From positions 124,001-188,000 of the forward strand of contig NZ_QOWJ01000004.1 of assembly GCF_003332885.2 (NCBI RefSeq): a DNA stretch of 64,000 bases, read 5' to 3'. The notes below the pieces were generated by a model. That model was not told where the DNA came from. It saw only the letters and a program-made list of their open reading frames with translations, and ran no database searches. Shown in pieces: positions 45,419 through 53,988 of the stretch; position 1 is the stretch's first letter; the number at the start of each line of letters is the position of its first letter. Source of the DNA: Paracnuella aquatica (lineage in GTDB: Bacteria; Bacteroidota; Bacteroidia; Chitinophagales; Chitinophagaceae). The position numbers and the translations under genes were made by a program.

Positions 45419-45448
45419 AAAAAAAGGCCTAGAGTAGAAACTCTGGCC
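45419..45448 (-). terminator. Terminator-like hairpin 4 of the array
   Basis: Minus strand GGCC-AGAGT, loop TTCT, ACTCT-A-GGCC, then seven T. Its central sequence GTTTCTAC is the same as the loop of the terminator at 23053-23082. Confidence 0.75.
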
Positions 45449-45775
45449 CGTTTTAATCCGTACCCTATGAAAACTGGGTTAAAGATACAGCAAAGAAGTT
45501 TGTAACTGTTGGTCATTTATGCGCTTTTTTTTAAGTAAATATTTGAGACCGAAATCGTACATCCACTTTTCGGATTCCGTAATAGTACGGTGGTTCAACT
45601 AAAGTTGCAGTTCATGAAGCAGGATTGATGGCGGAGCTGCATCAGCAACCGGTAAACCTGGACCATCAAACAGCTACATCAGAACGGCTCCTTCTTTTTG
45701 CACCAACCAATCCCAATAAAAACCTATTTGTAAGCGCCTCGCTGCTAGTGCAGTTATGCATGCCCGTTAGCTCTA

Positions 45776-45807
45776 TTTGACGGTTGTGTTTGCATCCCCT
45801 ATCTTTA
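45776..45807 (+). promoter_or_regulatory. Promoter of the 45905 gene
   Basis: TTTG at 45776-45779, exactly 20 bases, then TATCTTTA at 45800-45807, one base off the TAnnTTTG box. Predicted leader of about 90 bases. Confidence 0.55.
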
Positions 45808-45904
45808 ACCTCCTTCTATCGCACCATATCCTATTGGCCACCGCAGCCAGCACACTAACGCCTTTTGGCGAACAAGCATTTTTTCACCCTTTTTAATCCA
45901 TCAA

Positions 45905-46726
45905 ATGAACAGTTTGGAGCCCAAACCCCCTGCGCCAATGCGTAGCAGTGAAACAGTGGCCATTCGGGCCAACCGGCCAACAGGCACCCCTGTATCAACG
46001 CTTTACCTGCAGCAGCAACCCGGCAAGGTTGCTTTGCGCCTAAGCATGATCGTTATACTGCTTGCAGCAGTGCACACCATCAGCCTGTTCTTTTTTTATG
46101 CCAACCCTGAAGGCAATGCCGCCAAACAAGTACACCGTTTGTTTAACCTGGGTGTAGATGGAAATGTGCCCACGCTTTTTTCTGCATGCATATTACTTGC
46201 TGCCGCAGCACTGTTGTACCTGCTATCACGGCTGGCCAGTTCACAGGGCAACGGGTACGATCAAAAACGCTGGTTGATCCTTAGTGGGATTTTTATTTTC
46301 CTGGCGGTGGACGAAGGAGCGATGATCCATGATTTTATGGCAGAAACCATTCGCAGCCGGATGCCGGCAACTTTGCCTGGCTTTCTTTATTTCTCCTGGA
46401 TCATTCCGTATTTCTTTTTCGCACTGGGTACCGGCATTTTCTTTATCCCGTTCCTATGGCGACTGCCTGTGCGAACGAGGAACCTGATGGTGCTTTCCGG
46501 CGTTTTGTTTGTGGCCGGTGCACTCGGTTTCGAAATGTTTGAGTCGGCGATTGTGGCTGGCAACAACGAAGCAGGCATAATAAACGAGGAAGTGCGGCCG
46601 TTATCGTTTTATGTGCTCGAAACATTTGAAGAAATAATTGAAATGTCGGCCATCGTACTTTTTATTTACACCTTATTGGATTATATTAAAATAAAAAACG
46701 CTGCGATTGAATGGCGGCCTGTTTAA
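45905..46726 (+). CDS. Multi-pass membrane protein of unknown function
   Basis: 273 residues. A polar N-terminal ~45 residues precedes about six to seven transmembrane helices. Buried charged motifs FLAVDEGAMIHDFM (about 134-148) and LETFEEIIEMSAIVLF (about 240-255) stand out: carboxylates and a histidine inside hydrophobic helices suggest a channel, metal or proton function, but I do not recognise the family. Monocistronic, with a promoter at 45776 and a shared bidirectional terminator at 46839. Confidence 0.75.
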   Translation: MNSLEPKPPAPMRSSETVAIRANRPTGTPVSTLYLQQQPGKVALRLSMIVILLAAVHTISLFFFYANPEGNAAKQVHRLFNLGVDGNVPTLFSACILLAAAALLYLLSRLASSQGNGYDQKRWLILSGIFIFLAVDEGAMIHDFMAETIRSRMPATLPGFLYFSWIIPYFFFALGTGIFFIPFLWRLPVRTRNLMVLSGVLFVAGALGFEMFESAIVAGNNEAGIINEEVRPLSFYVLETFEEIIEMSAIVLFIYTLLDYIKIKNAAIEWRPV

Positions 46727-46838
46727 TCCAAAACAAACATCGTAGTTTCAAAATATCGGTCAAACGCTTTTCGGTTTAAGCAAATATGAAAGGCCATCCG
46801 TACCGGTTTTTTATCCCTGATCATACCTTGAAAACTTA

Positions 46839-46864
46839 AAAGCCCTTCCAGTTGGAAGGGCTTT
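46839..46864. terminator. Bidirectional terminator between convergent genes
   Basis: Perfect 12-bp stem AAAGCCCTTCCA / TGGAAGGGCTTT around GT. Flanked by A/T tracts. It lies between the 45905 gene (plus) and the CheY-like gene (minus). Confidence 0.85.
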
Positions 46865-46919
46865 CCTTATTTAAATAATGTTCAGTGCAGTTTCAATTGC
46901 AGCAATTGAAAAGGATAAA

Positions 46920-47345
46920 TCAATAATTCCCGATCAGGGTTTCAAATTCATCGGCAATAAGTTCGGTAAAATAGCGGGCCTGCTGTACCAGTTTGTCAAA
47001 TGCGGCACCCTTTTGCACACAGGCAAGCACTTGCAGTTCACTTAATTCTTTAGTAATTGCCGATGTAAATCCTGTAGAAAACACAACAGCCGGTACTGAA
47101 TGTTGTGTTGCGTGTGCCCTGATGCGGCGCAGTGTTTGGCCACCATTGAGCAGCGGCATATTGTAATCGAGTACCACCAGTGCCGGATGTTGGCCCGGCG
47201 GCATTGCATCAAGGTGACGGAGCAGATCATGCCCGTTTTTAAAGAAACGAACCAGCTCGCGTTTGCCTATTTTTTCAAAAGCAGATGAAAGTAAGTTTTG
47301 GTCATCTTCATCGTCTTCTACGATAAGGATTGGTTGCGAATACAT
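46920..47345 (-). CDS. CheY-like single-domain response regulator
   Basis: 141 residues from the ATG at 47345. Acidic residues EDDEDD (10-15), phospho-acceptor D60 in LVVLDYNMP, the position-5 residue S in FSTGFTS, and K in VQKGAAF where K is followed by G rather than P. It follows the multi-PAS kinase at 47507 (161 bases downstream in minus-strand terms), so that kinase is a candidate partner. A TACATTTG -7-like box lies on the minus strand at 47364-47371, so it may also have its own promoter. Confidence 0.88.
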   Translation of the reverse strand: MYSQPILIVEDDEDDQNLLSSAFEKIGKRELVRFFKNGHDLLRHLDAMPPGQHPALVVLDYNMPLLNGGQTLRRIRAHATQHSVPAVVFSTGFTSAITKELSELQVLACVQKGAAFDKLVQQARYFTELIADEFETLIGNY

Positions 47346-47363
47346 AACGTTTGTTCTTACTAT

Positions 47364-47371
47364 CAAATGTA
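47364..47371 (-). promoter_or_regulatory. -7 box before the 46920 response regulator
   Basis: Minus-strand TACATTTG, a perfect TAnnTTTG match, 18 bases upstream of the start codon at 47345. I found no -33 TTTG at the right distance. Confidence 0.4.
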
Positions 47372-47506
47372 GAAAAACTACAGTAACTCTATGTATTACA
47401 GGCACATGCAAACGTGCAAATTATAGCGGAATAAGCAGAAACGGGGTCAACGGCTAAGGGTTTGCACCCATTGCGCTGCTGCAATACTACATCGGCAGAT
47501 ATCAAA

Positions 47507-50038
47507 TCAAACGGGAATATAAGCCAGCAGCACACAGCCCGATCCCGGTGTGCTGGTGACGGTTAGCCGGCCCTGCACGCTTTCGGCCCTTGTGGTCATA
47601 TTGCTGATACCGATGCCATCGCGTTTTTGCCGAATGTCGAAACCTTTTCCATCATCGGAAACCTGCAACACCAGTTCATCGCCGCCGTGCTGAATGTTAA
47701 TGCACACATGCGTTGCATCGGCATGTTTCAGAATATTGGTGAGGTGCTCCTGCATAATTCGGTAAATGGCCAGGTGCACATCCTGCGCTACGTCGAGGTG
47801 CTCAATCTCCGCAATGTCCATTTCAATGCGGATTCGGTTGGTGGCAGCAATAACATCCACCAATTCATTCAGCGAATCTTTCAATCTTATTTTGCCCAGT
47901 GTGGGTGCAGAAAGGCGTTTTGACAAACTGCGTATTTCGTTGATGGATTCCTGTAATAATTGAATGGATTTATTGATCAACTCTTCGCTGCTGCCAATGC
48001 CATCGCGGCAAAGCTCCTGGTACAATTTAACGGTAGTAAGTACCTGGTTTACATTATCGTGCAGTTCGCGGCCCACTTGGGTACGTTCCCGCTCCTGTGC
48101 GTTGATCACTGCGGCCGTAACCATTTGCTGGTGCTTGCGCTTTTCTTCTTCCAACACCTGCTCCAGCCGTTTGCGTTCAGTAATGTCGATAGCGATGGAA
48201 AAGAAATGCTGCAGCTTACCTTTTTCATTAAACACCGGTTGCGAGTTCACATCGGCCCAATAGGTTTCGCCGTTCTTTTTGTAGTTCAACACCTGTACAT
48301 GCACCGGTTCGCGCCGGTCCCATTTTTCCTGCACCAGCGCCACAACGGCCGGATCGGTTTCGGGGCCATCGAAGATCTCATGCGAGTAACGGCCCACGGC
48401 TTCTTCAAAACTAAAACCGGTGATGCGGGTAAATGCATCGTTTACCCATTCTACGCGTTTATCCTTCCCAATGATGGCTACAATATTGTTGGTTTGTTGC
48501 GCCACCAGTGACAGCTTGCGCAGTTCGTGTTCATTTTTCTTGCGTTCGGTAATATCTGTTTCAATGGAAAAATATTGCTCCAGGTTACCGGCACTATCGA
48601 AAATCGGTTGTGCATACGACTCGGTCCAAAACGGCGTTCCATTTTTCCGGTAGTGCAGCATTTCAATTTGATAAGGACGTCCCTTTTTTTGTTGCGACTG
48701 TATATACCGAATGGTAGCTGGGTTAGTTTCAGGGCCGCTCAGGAGCTCGTTCATTTCCCTGCCCAACACTTCCTGCATGGTGTAACCGGTGTTGCGCAAA
48801 AATGCATCGTTCACCCAAGTAATGGTCATGCTGGGCGTGGTAACAATCACGCTGTTGGCGGTTTCCCGCGCAATCAGCGAAAGCCGCCTGAATGCTTCTT
48901 CTGTTTTTTTGCGTGCATCCACATCGCGGAAAAATGCTGAGAGGCCATTTTCTGTGCGGTAAACACTTAGCTCTACCCACTTGCCATTTTGCGGACAAAT
49001 ATGTTCCGAAATAACCGCGTTGTGTTCCCTGATCACTTTCTCAAACATTGGCCGGTACAATTGTCTCGCTGGCTCGCAATACCATTCGATCAGGTTTTTG
49101 CCAATGATCTCCGATCGCTTTACTTCCAATATTTCTTCGGCCTTGTGGTTGAAATACTGCACCACCAATTCGTTGTTCAGGGAAATAAAACCCTGGTTCA
49201 TGTGCTCCAGGATGGAAACAAGCTGGCGGTTTTGCCGCTCAATTTGTTCCTCGTATTTCCGGTGGCGTTCCACTTCTTCCTTCTGCTCTGTAGCATCCCT
49301 GAAAAAAACGAAAAGGCCCAGGTCGGAAGGATAAGCACTCACCACGAACCAGCGGTTGAACCTTGGGATGAATGCTTCAAACTGCACCGCAGTTTGTTCT
49401 CTAAAAGCCTTGTCGTATTGCTGGTGAAAAATGGTGCCCTCCATTTCAGGAAAACAATCCAAAAATTTGCAGTTGAGCAATTGCGCTGCCGAAATGTTCA
49501 GGATGTGCTCCGCCTGCGGATTGTAGTGCACAATGCGCCACTCTTTATCCATGGCAAAAAAACCATCGGTTATGCAACTGAATATATCCAGCAATTCGCC
49601 GCTGTGTCCATCCAGTGGCAAAGTTCCGCCATTTGATTGCGCCTCATTTCTGCCCGACGCCGGTTGCACAAAGCAATACATTAAGTTCTGTGCTGTGTTC
49701 CATTGCATGGACCATTGCGTACACTGCAAACCGCCTTGTTCTTTATTGATCCAAATATTGATGCGGGTAACGGTGCTGTTGTTGGTGGCCGCAATAAATT
49801 GGCTTTCTGCGCGGGCCCTGTCCTTTTCAGTAACTATTTCCAGCCAATGCATGCCGGTGAGTTGTTCGGGTGCATAACCCCACTCCTGCGCTGCATGTTC
49901 ATTTGCATATGCAAATATTCCGTGCTGATTAATGGCGCAAACAATGCCGGGCATGGCGTCGAATAAAGGCTGAACCGTTGTTGGGGAAAGGCGTTCTTTT
50001 CCTGTTGTTTCGTGGTTATTGAAGAAAGGGTTTTTCAT
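47507..50038 (-). CDS. Multi-PAS sensor histidine kinase (HisKA_3 type)
   Basis: 843 residues, cytoplasmic. Five PAS modules follow one another at about 24-140, 150-265, 275-390, 395-510 and 515-635; the last two are clear duplicates (NDAFLRNTGYTMQEVLGRE versus NDAFTRITGFSFEEAVGRY, and shared GPETxP segments). The HisKA_3 dimer has H660 in GRELHDNVNQV and the HATPase has NILKHADA and DDGKGF. HisKA_3 kinases usually act on LuxR-type regulators, but the only regulator nearby is the CheY-like gene downstream. The DHp and catalytic domains resemble those of the 23262 kinase closely. Confidence 0.93.
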   Translation of the reverse strand: MKNPFFNNHETTGKERLSPTTVQPLFDAMPGIVCAINQHGIFAYANEHAAQEWGYAPEQLTGMHWLEIVTEKDRARAESQFIAATNNSTVTRINIWINKEQGGLQCTQWSMQWNTAQNLMYCFVQPASGRNEAQSNGGTLPLDGHSGELLDIFSCITDGFFAMDKEWRIVHYNPQAEHILNISAAQLLNCKFLDCFPEMEGTIFHQQYDKAFREQTAVQFEAFIPRFNRWFVVSAYPSDLGLFVFFRDATEQKEEVERHRKYEEQIERQNRQLVSILEHMNQGFISLNNELVVQYFNHKAEEILEVKRSEIIGKNLIEWYCEPARQLYRPMFEKVIREHNAVISEHICPQNGKWVELSVYRTENGLSAFFRDVDARKKTEEAFRRLSLIARETANSVIVTTPSMTITWVNDAFLRNTGYTMQEVLGREMNELLSGPETNPATIRYIQSQQKKGRPYQIEMLHYRKNGTPFWTESYAQPIFDSAGNLEQYFSIETDITERKKNEHELRKLSLVAQQTNNIVAIIGKDKRVEWVNDAFTRITGFSFEEAVGRYSHEIFDGPETDPAVVALVQEKWDRREPVHVQVLNYKKNGETYWADVNSQPVFNEKGKLQHFFSIAIDITERKRLEQVLEEEKRKHQQMVTAAVINAQERERTQVGRELHDNVNQVLTTVKLYQELCRDGIGSSEELINKSIQLLQESINEIRSLSKRLSAPTLGKIRLKDSLNELVDVIAATNRIRIEMDIAEIEHLDVAQDVHLAIYRIMQEHLTNILKHADATHVCINIQHGGDELVLQVSDDGKGFDIRQKRDGIGISNMTTRAESVQGRLTVTSTPGSGCVLLAYIPV

Positions 50039-50372
50039 GGTTTACCGCACCATTAAGGCCAGTAAGCTGGCCCGCCATGTGGCGTACATTTTTATGCTTG
50101 CAGACGTTAAATAAAACAGCGAACGATGCAATACTCATGATGTGATTCCTTGCAAGGCTCAAAGTTTTACCAACTGTGTGCTTCACAAAACCGTTTCAAT
50201 CATGCAGCCCAACCAATCATATTGCTTTGTGCAAATATAATTGCTGCGTTCCATCTGTTGCACGTTAAAAAAACGGGGCATTTTAAGTTTTTGATACTTA
50301 AAATGCCCCGTACTTAAACAAACATGCCTGCTGCTTACTATTGAACCTACCATGTTTGATGAAGCTACTGCA
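50039..50372. other. Intergenic region with terminator of the 50373 gene
   Basis: No gene. It contains the strong minus-strand terminator at 50267-50311 and the region upstream of the 47507 kinase, in which no clear promoter box is seen. Confidence 0.6.
50267..50311 (-). terminator. Strong terminator after the 50373 kinase
   Basis: Perfect 16-bp stem ACGGGGCATTTTAAGT / ACTTAAAATGCCCCGT with a 7-base loop; on the minus strand followed by seven T. It lies 62 bases past the stop codon. Confidence 0.9.
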
Positions 50373-52442
50373 TCAGCTTGCGGGCAGCAGCAAATGAAAA
50401 GTTGTGCCCGTGCCCGGCTCGCTATCGGCCCAAATATGGCCGCCATGGTTATGCACCACCTTGCGGGCAATGGCCATGCCGATGCCGGTGCCCATGTATT
50501 CCGCATTGCCATGCAGGCGGGTAAAGATGTTGAAAATGCGCTCCGCATCTTTTTGCTCAAATCCAATTCCATTGTCCTGCACCGCTAAGTGATAATAACG
50601 TTGGCGGCTATCCTCCGCCGATAATTCGCGACGTACATCGCGGCCAATTACCTGCCGGCAGGTAATTTTTATTTGCGGCGGCTGGCCTTCTTTGCTGTAT
50701 TTAAGGGCGTTGGAAATAAGGTTGTGAAACAGTTGCTGCAACTGCCGGCTGTTGCCTTCAATAATGGGCAATTGGTCGTAGCGAATGGTGGCCTGCCGCT
50801 GTTCAATTTCCAACTCCAGGTCGCCCAGCACACTGGCCAGCTTTTTATTAAGGTCGATGGTTTCCAGCGTAGTGGCACCTTTTGTTGTTTGCGAATAAGC
50901 CAGCAGGTCATCGATCAACGTACCCATGCGGTGAGCCGCATTTTCGAGGCGCCCAAAAAGGCGCACCTGGTTTTCGGACAACAATTCTTCCAGTTCATTT
51001 TTAAGCCGGTCGGAAAAGAAGTTGATCTTCCTAATCGGCTCCTTCATATCGTGTGAAGCCACGTATGCAAACTCTTCAAGGTTGGCGTTCGATTGCTTCA
51101 GGTCTTCCACCGTTCGCTCCAGTTGCAACTGTGTTTCTTTGATCGGCGTGATGTCGGTGAAAATGTGAATTAGGTGGTCGTCGTCCATTTTTGAAATGGT
51201 CAGCTCCAGCCACCTACCGGTTACTTCCAGGAAGTATTGAATCAGCGCCGGCTCGCCAGTAGCCAGCGTGTTCAGGCAGGTTTGCCCATAGGGCGAGGAA
51301 ATGATATTCGGATCAAGTTCCGCAGCGGTTTTTACCAGATAAACTTCCCGCGGCAGGCCGGTAAACTTTACCGCTGCATCGTTGGCCAAAATTGTGCGGG
51401 CATCAATTACGGCACCGCTTCCATCGCGGATCATTTCCGTAACGGAAATGCCGTTGGATGAATTGGATAAAATATTATCGAGCAGGTTGCGCTGGCTTTC
51501 CAGTGCGCGGGTTCGTTCGGACACTCGCTGCTGCAATTCCTGTTCGCTTTCTTCAATTTTTTTACGGGCAGCTACCTGGTCGGTTACATCGGTAGCCACA
51601 CCAATAATGCCGGAGATGTTGCCCTCGCCATCACGGAACGGCTCATATACAAAATTGAGGTAAGAAGTTGCGACCGAATTTTCGCGGGGCAGGGTCACAG
51701 GCCGCTCGTTGGCCACCACTGTTTCACCCAAAGTATACACCCGGTGCAACATGGCTTCAAGGCCTTGGTTCTTCGCTTCGGGCAATGCTTCAAATATAGG
51801 CTGATGCCGCATTTTGGCGGCTTCGCGGCCCCAAAGCTGGTACATGCGGTCGTTGGCAATTTCAACGATATAAGATGGCCCTTTAAAGATGCACATGGCC
51901 ACCGGCGATTGCAAAATGGTATTGCGCAGGTTGCGTTCGCTTTCCTGTATGCGTCGGGCTGCCAGCACTTTGTCGGTGGTTTCAATACAGGCACAAAACA
52001 AGCCTTGCACGGCACCCGAGTCGCTGACAATAGGGCTGTATGAAAAGGTAAAATAGGTTTCCTCGATGTAGCCGTAGCGGTTGATGTACAACGGCTGGTC
52101 TTCGGACCAGGTAGAAACACCATTAAAAACGTTGTGCACCAGTGGGGCCAGGTCGTTCCATATTTCGGCCCAGGCCACCTGGCCGGGTTTGCCCAGCAAG
52201 GTTGGGTGCTTTTCGCCGGCAATGGGAATATAAGCGTCGTTGTAAATGGTAACCAGGTCGCTGCCCCACCATACAAACATGGGAAACCTTGAATTAAGCA
52301 CAATGCTCACGGCCGTTCGCAGGCTTTGCGGCCAGGTTTGGGGATGCCCCAAAACAGTGCCTGTCCAGTCCTTTGCCCTGACCAATTCTCCCATCACTCC
52401 TCCGCCACTCAAAAAGGCATTGGGCTGCATTTCATTGATCAT
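50373..52442 (-). CDS. Multi-PAS cytoplasmic sensor histidine kinase
   Basis: 689 residues, no membrane helix. Three PAS-like modules: about 15-155 (MFVWWGSDLVTIYNDAYIPI), 165-290 (SPVAMCIFKGPSYIVEIANDRMYQLWG) and 315-435. A coiled coil leads to HisKA with H464 in VASHDMKEPIRK; the HATPase has NLISNALKYSKE, DNGIGF and GTGIGMAI. The module at 165-290 and the kinase core are close relatives of those in the 18444 kinase. Cognate regulator not adjacent; single transcript with its own promoter and terminator. Confidence 0.93.
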   Translation of the reverse strand: MINEMQPNAFLSGGGVMGELVRAKDWTGTVLGHPQTWPQSLRTAVSIVLNSRFPMFVWWGSDLVTIYNDAYIPIAGEKHPTLLGKPGQVAWAEIWNDLAPLVHNVFNGVSTWSEDQPLYINRYGYIEETYFTFSYSPIVSDSGAVQGLFCACIETTDKVLAARRIQESERNLRNTILQSPVAMCIFKGPSYIVEIANDRMYQLWGREAAKMRHQPIFEALPEAKNQGLEAMLHRVYTLGETVVANERPVTLPRENSVATSYLNFVYEPFRDGEGNISGIIGVATDVTDQVAARKKIEESEQELQQRVSERTRALESQRNLLDNILSNSSNGISVTEMIRDGSGAVIDARTILANDAAVKFTGLPREVYLVKTAAELDPNIISSPYGQTCLNTLATGEPALIQYFLEVTGRWLELTISKMDDDHLIHIFTDITPIKETQLQLERTVEDLKQSNANLEEFAYVASHDMKEPIRKINFFSDRLKNELEELLSENQVRLFGRLENAAHRMGTLIDDLLAYSQTTKGATTLETIDLNKKLASVLGDLELEIEQRQATIRYDQLPIIEGNSRQLQQLFHNLISNALKYSKEGQPPQIKITCRQVIGRDVRRELSAEDSRQRYYHLAVQDNGIGFEQKDAERIFNIFTRLHGNAEYMGTGIGMAIARKVVHNHGGHIWADSEPGTGTTFHLLLPAS

Positions 52443-52879
52443 TTCCGTACAAAAAATTAATTAAGGGTTGATGCCAAAAGTAAACAGAAATGCATATTTC
52501 AAAACGCTGTCAAAAATTCAGTGAAATCCAAAGGATTGGGCATTCAAGATAGTGTAGTGTGCCGTGCGGCCAAAAGAAACTTTTAATAGGAAAAATAGAT
52601 GCAAACCGAAGAATAAATGGTAGAAAAATCAAATACAAAAGACTAATGCGCAATATGGCCCGTCAGTGGCGGTTTTATAACCGGTTGACGCGTCGTTGCC
52701 TGAGTGAATGCACGACCTAATAAACACAAACCTGATACATTTTGCGGGGGCAAAAAAACAATCATCAATCGAAGAGCCAAAACTGCTCTTCGCAATATTT
52801 CAGGAAAACAGCACACTTAAAGTGCATGTGTTTTTAAACCAGTATCATAGCTGCTTTAAAACGGAGCCAAATGTAATTA
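52443..52879. other. Intergenic region, kinase promoter and GH43 gene end
   Basis: No gene that I can support. It contains the promoter at 52475-52503 for the 50373 kinase. The rest is plain, with no clear terminator for the GH43 operon. Confidence 0.55.
52475..52503 (-). promoter_or_regulatory. Promoter of the 50373 kinase
   Basis: Minus-strand TTTG (52500-52503), 17 bases, then TACTTTTG (52475-52482), an exact TAnnTTTG match. The start codon is 32 bases downstream of the -7 box. Confidence 0.55.
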
Positions 52880-53902
52880 TTACAAATCGGGCCCGGCCTG
52901 CACACCCGTGGTGGGTTGTGCGCCTTGCATTTGCGGCCAGCCATCCACCCAGTCAACCCGGTCGAGCAACATTACCCGCCGTACGGGGTCGCGTTTATCA
53001 AAGCCGTGATAGAGCATCCATGTAACACCGCTTTTATCCGTAATAATATCACCGTTATGACCCGGCCCGATAAAGCCTTCAGTTCCTTCATTTTTTTGCA
53101 ACAACAAAGTGCCGCCATCTTCCAATAATGGCTTTCCATCCTTGTCTAGGTACGGGCCTTTAAAATCTTTGGCGCGGCCCACTTTTACGCGGTACGTACT
53201 TTTTTCGCCGGCGCAGCAAGTGCCCACCGAACCAAAAAAATAATAATAGCCATCGCGTTTGTAAATCAGCGAACCTTCATACGAGTTGCCTGCCAGCTTG
53301 AACTTTTCACCGGCCACCTGCATGCCGTCTTTCGAAAGGGGCACTGCATAAATACCATGAAAACTGCCCCAAATGAGGTAGGGCTTTTTACCATCGACGT
53401 ACAAAAAAGCATCGATGGAATTATCCACGCCGATTTCTTTACTCAGGAACAATTTGCCATGATCGGTAAACGGGCCCTGTGGTGTTTTTGAAGTGGCTAC
53501 GCCGATGCCGGGGTTGGGATCGCCCCAGGTGGAAAAAGAATAGTACAGGAAATATTTGCCTTTATAAACCGCCGCATCGGGTGCCCAGATGCCGCCTTCC
53601 TTTTTCCAGGATGGTTTTTGTTTCAGCGCATCGCCCACAACCTCCCACAGTACCAGGTTTTTTGATCGAAGGATGGGCGTAACATACCGGCCGCCAACCC
53701 CTTCCTTCTGCCAACTGGCCTGGGTTGAATAAGCATAGTAATATCCATCCTTCGCCTTCACCAGGTTGGGGTCAGGGAAATCGTGGTTGAATACCGGATT
53801 TTGATAAGTTAGTGTAGCGCCGCTCTGCTGCGCATCTGCTACAACCGAACCCGAGCAAAAGGCACAAACCATTATGGCAGCCAGCATCCAACCTTTCAAC
53901 AT
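52880..53902 (-). CDS. Secreted glycoside hydrolase family 43 (arabinanase/arabinofuranosidase-like)
   Basis: 340 residues. The signal peptide ends VVADAQQ near residue 25. GH43 five-bladed propeller catalytic residues: D44 in DFPDPN, D164 in NSIDAF and E209 in SYEGS. Segments EGGIWAPDAAVYKGKYFLYYS and GFIGPGHNGDIITD are typical. In this operon with a GH127 enzyme it most likely releases arabinose from arabinan side chains. Starts at 53935 and 53926 are also open; I chose 53902 because it gives a short charged n-region. Last gene of the arabinan operon. Confidence 0.88.
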   Translation of the reverse strand: MLKGWMLAAIMVCAFCSGSVVADAQQSGATLTYQNPVFNHDFPDPNLVKAKDGYYYAYSTQASWQKEGVGGRYVTPILRSKNLVLWEVVGDALKQKPSWKKEGGIWAPDAAVYKGKYFLYYSFSTWGDPNPGIGVATSKTPQGPFTDHGKLFLSKEIGVDNSIDAFLYVDGKKPYLIWGSFHGIYAVPLSKDGMQVAGEKFKLAGNSYEGSLIYKRDGYYYFFGSVGTCCAGEKSTYRVKVGRAKDFKGPYLDKDGKPLLEDGGTLLLQKNEGTEGFIGPGHNGDIITDKSGVTWMLYHGFDKRDPVRRVMLLDRVDWVDGWPQMQGAQPTTGVQAGPDL

Positions 53903-53988
53903 GATACACTTATTTTTAAATAACATCAGGCCCATTTTAATCGCAAATAGTTTTTCGTTTTACCGTGTCCGTTAGTTCCTAATCAATT

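Larger units (their letters stand above)
44715..45904. other. 1.2-kb gene-free region with a terminator array
   Basis: No coding region of substance. It holds four hairpins followed by T-tracts on the minus strand (44882-44912, 44999-45025, 45088-45120, 45419-45448), a dyad at 45202-45233 and, at its right end, the promoter of the 45905 gene. See the finding on possible small RNAs. Confidence 0.65.

Noticed and set aside
45419-45448. GTTTCTAC resembling part of a Cas12a-type CRISPR repeat
   Set aside because: Only 8 bases match, there is no repeat-spacer pattern, and the hairpin with T-tract fits a terminator.
44715-45904. tRNA-like bits (GGTTCAA-type) in the gene-free region
   Set aside because: No acceptor stem pairing or full cloverleaf can be drawn around them.
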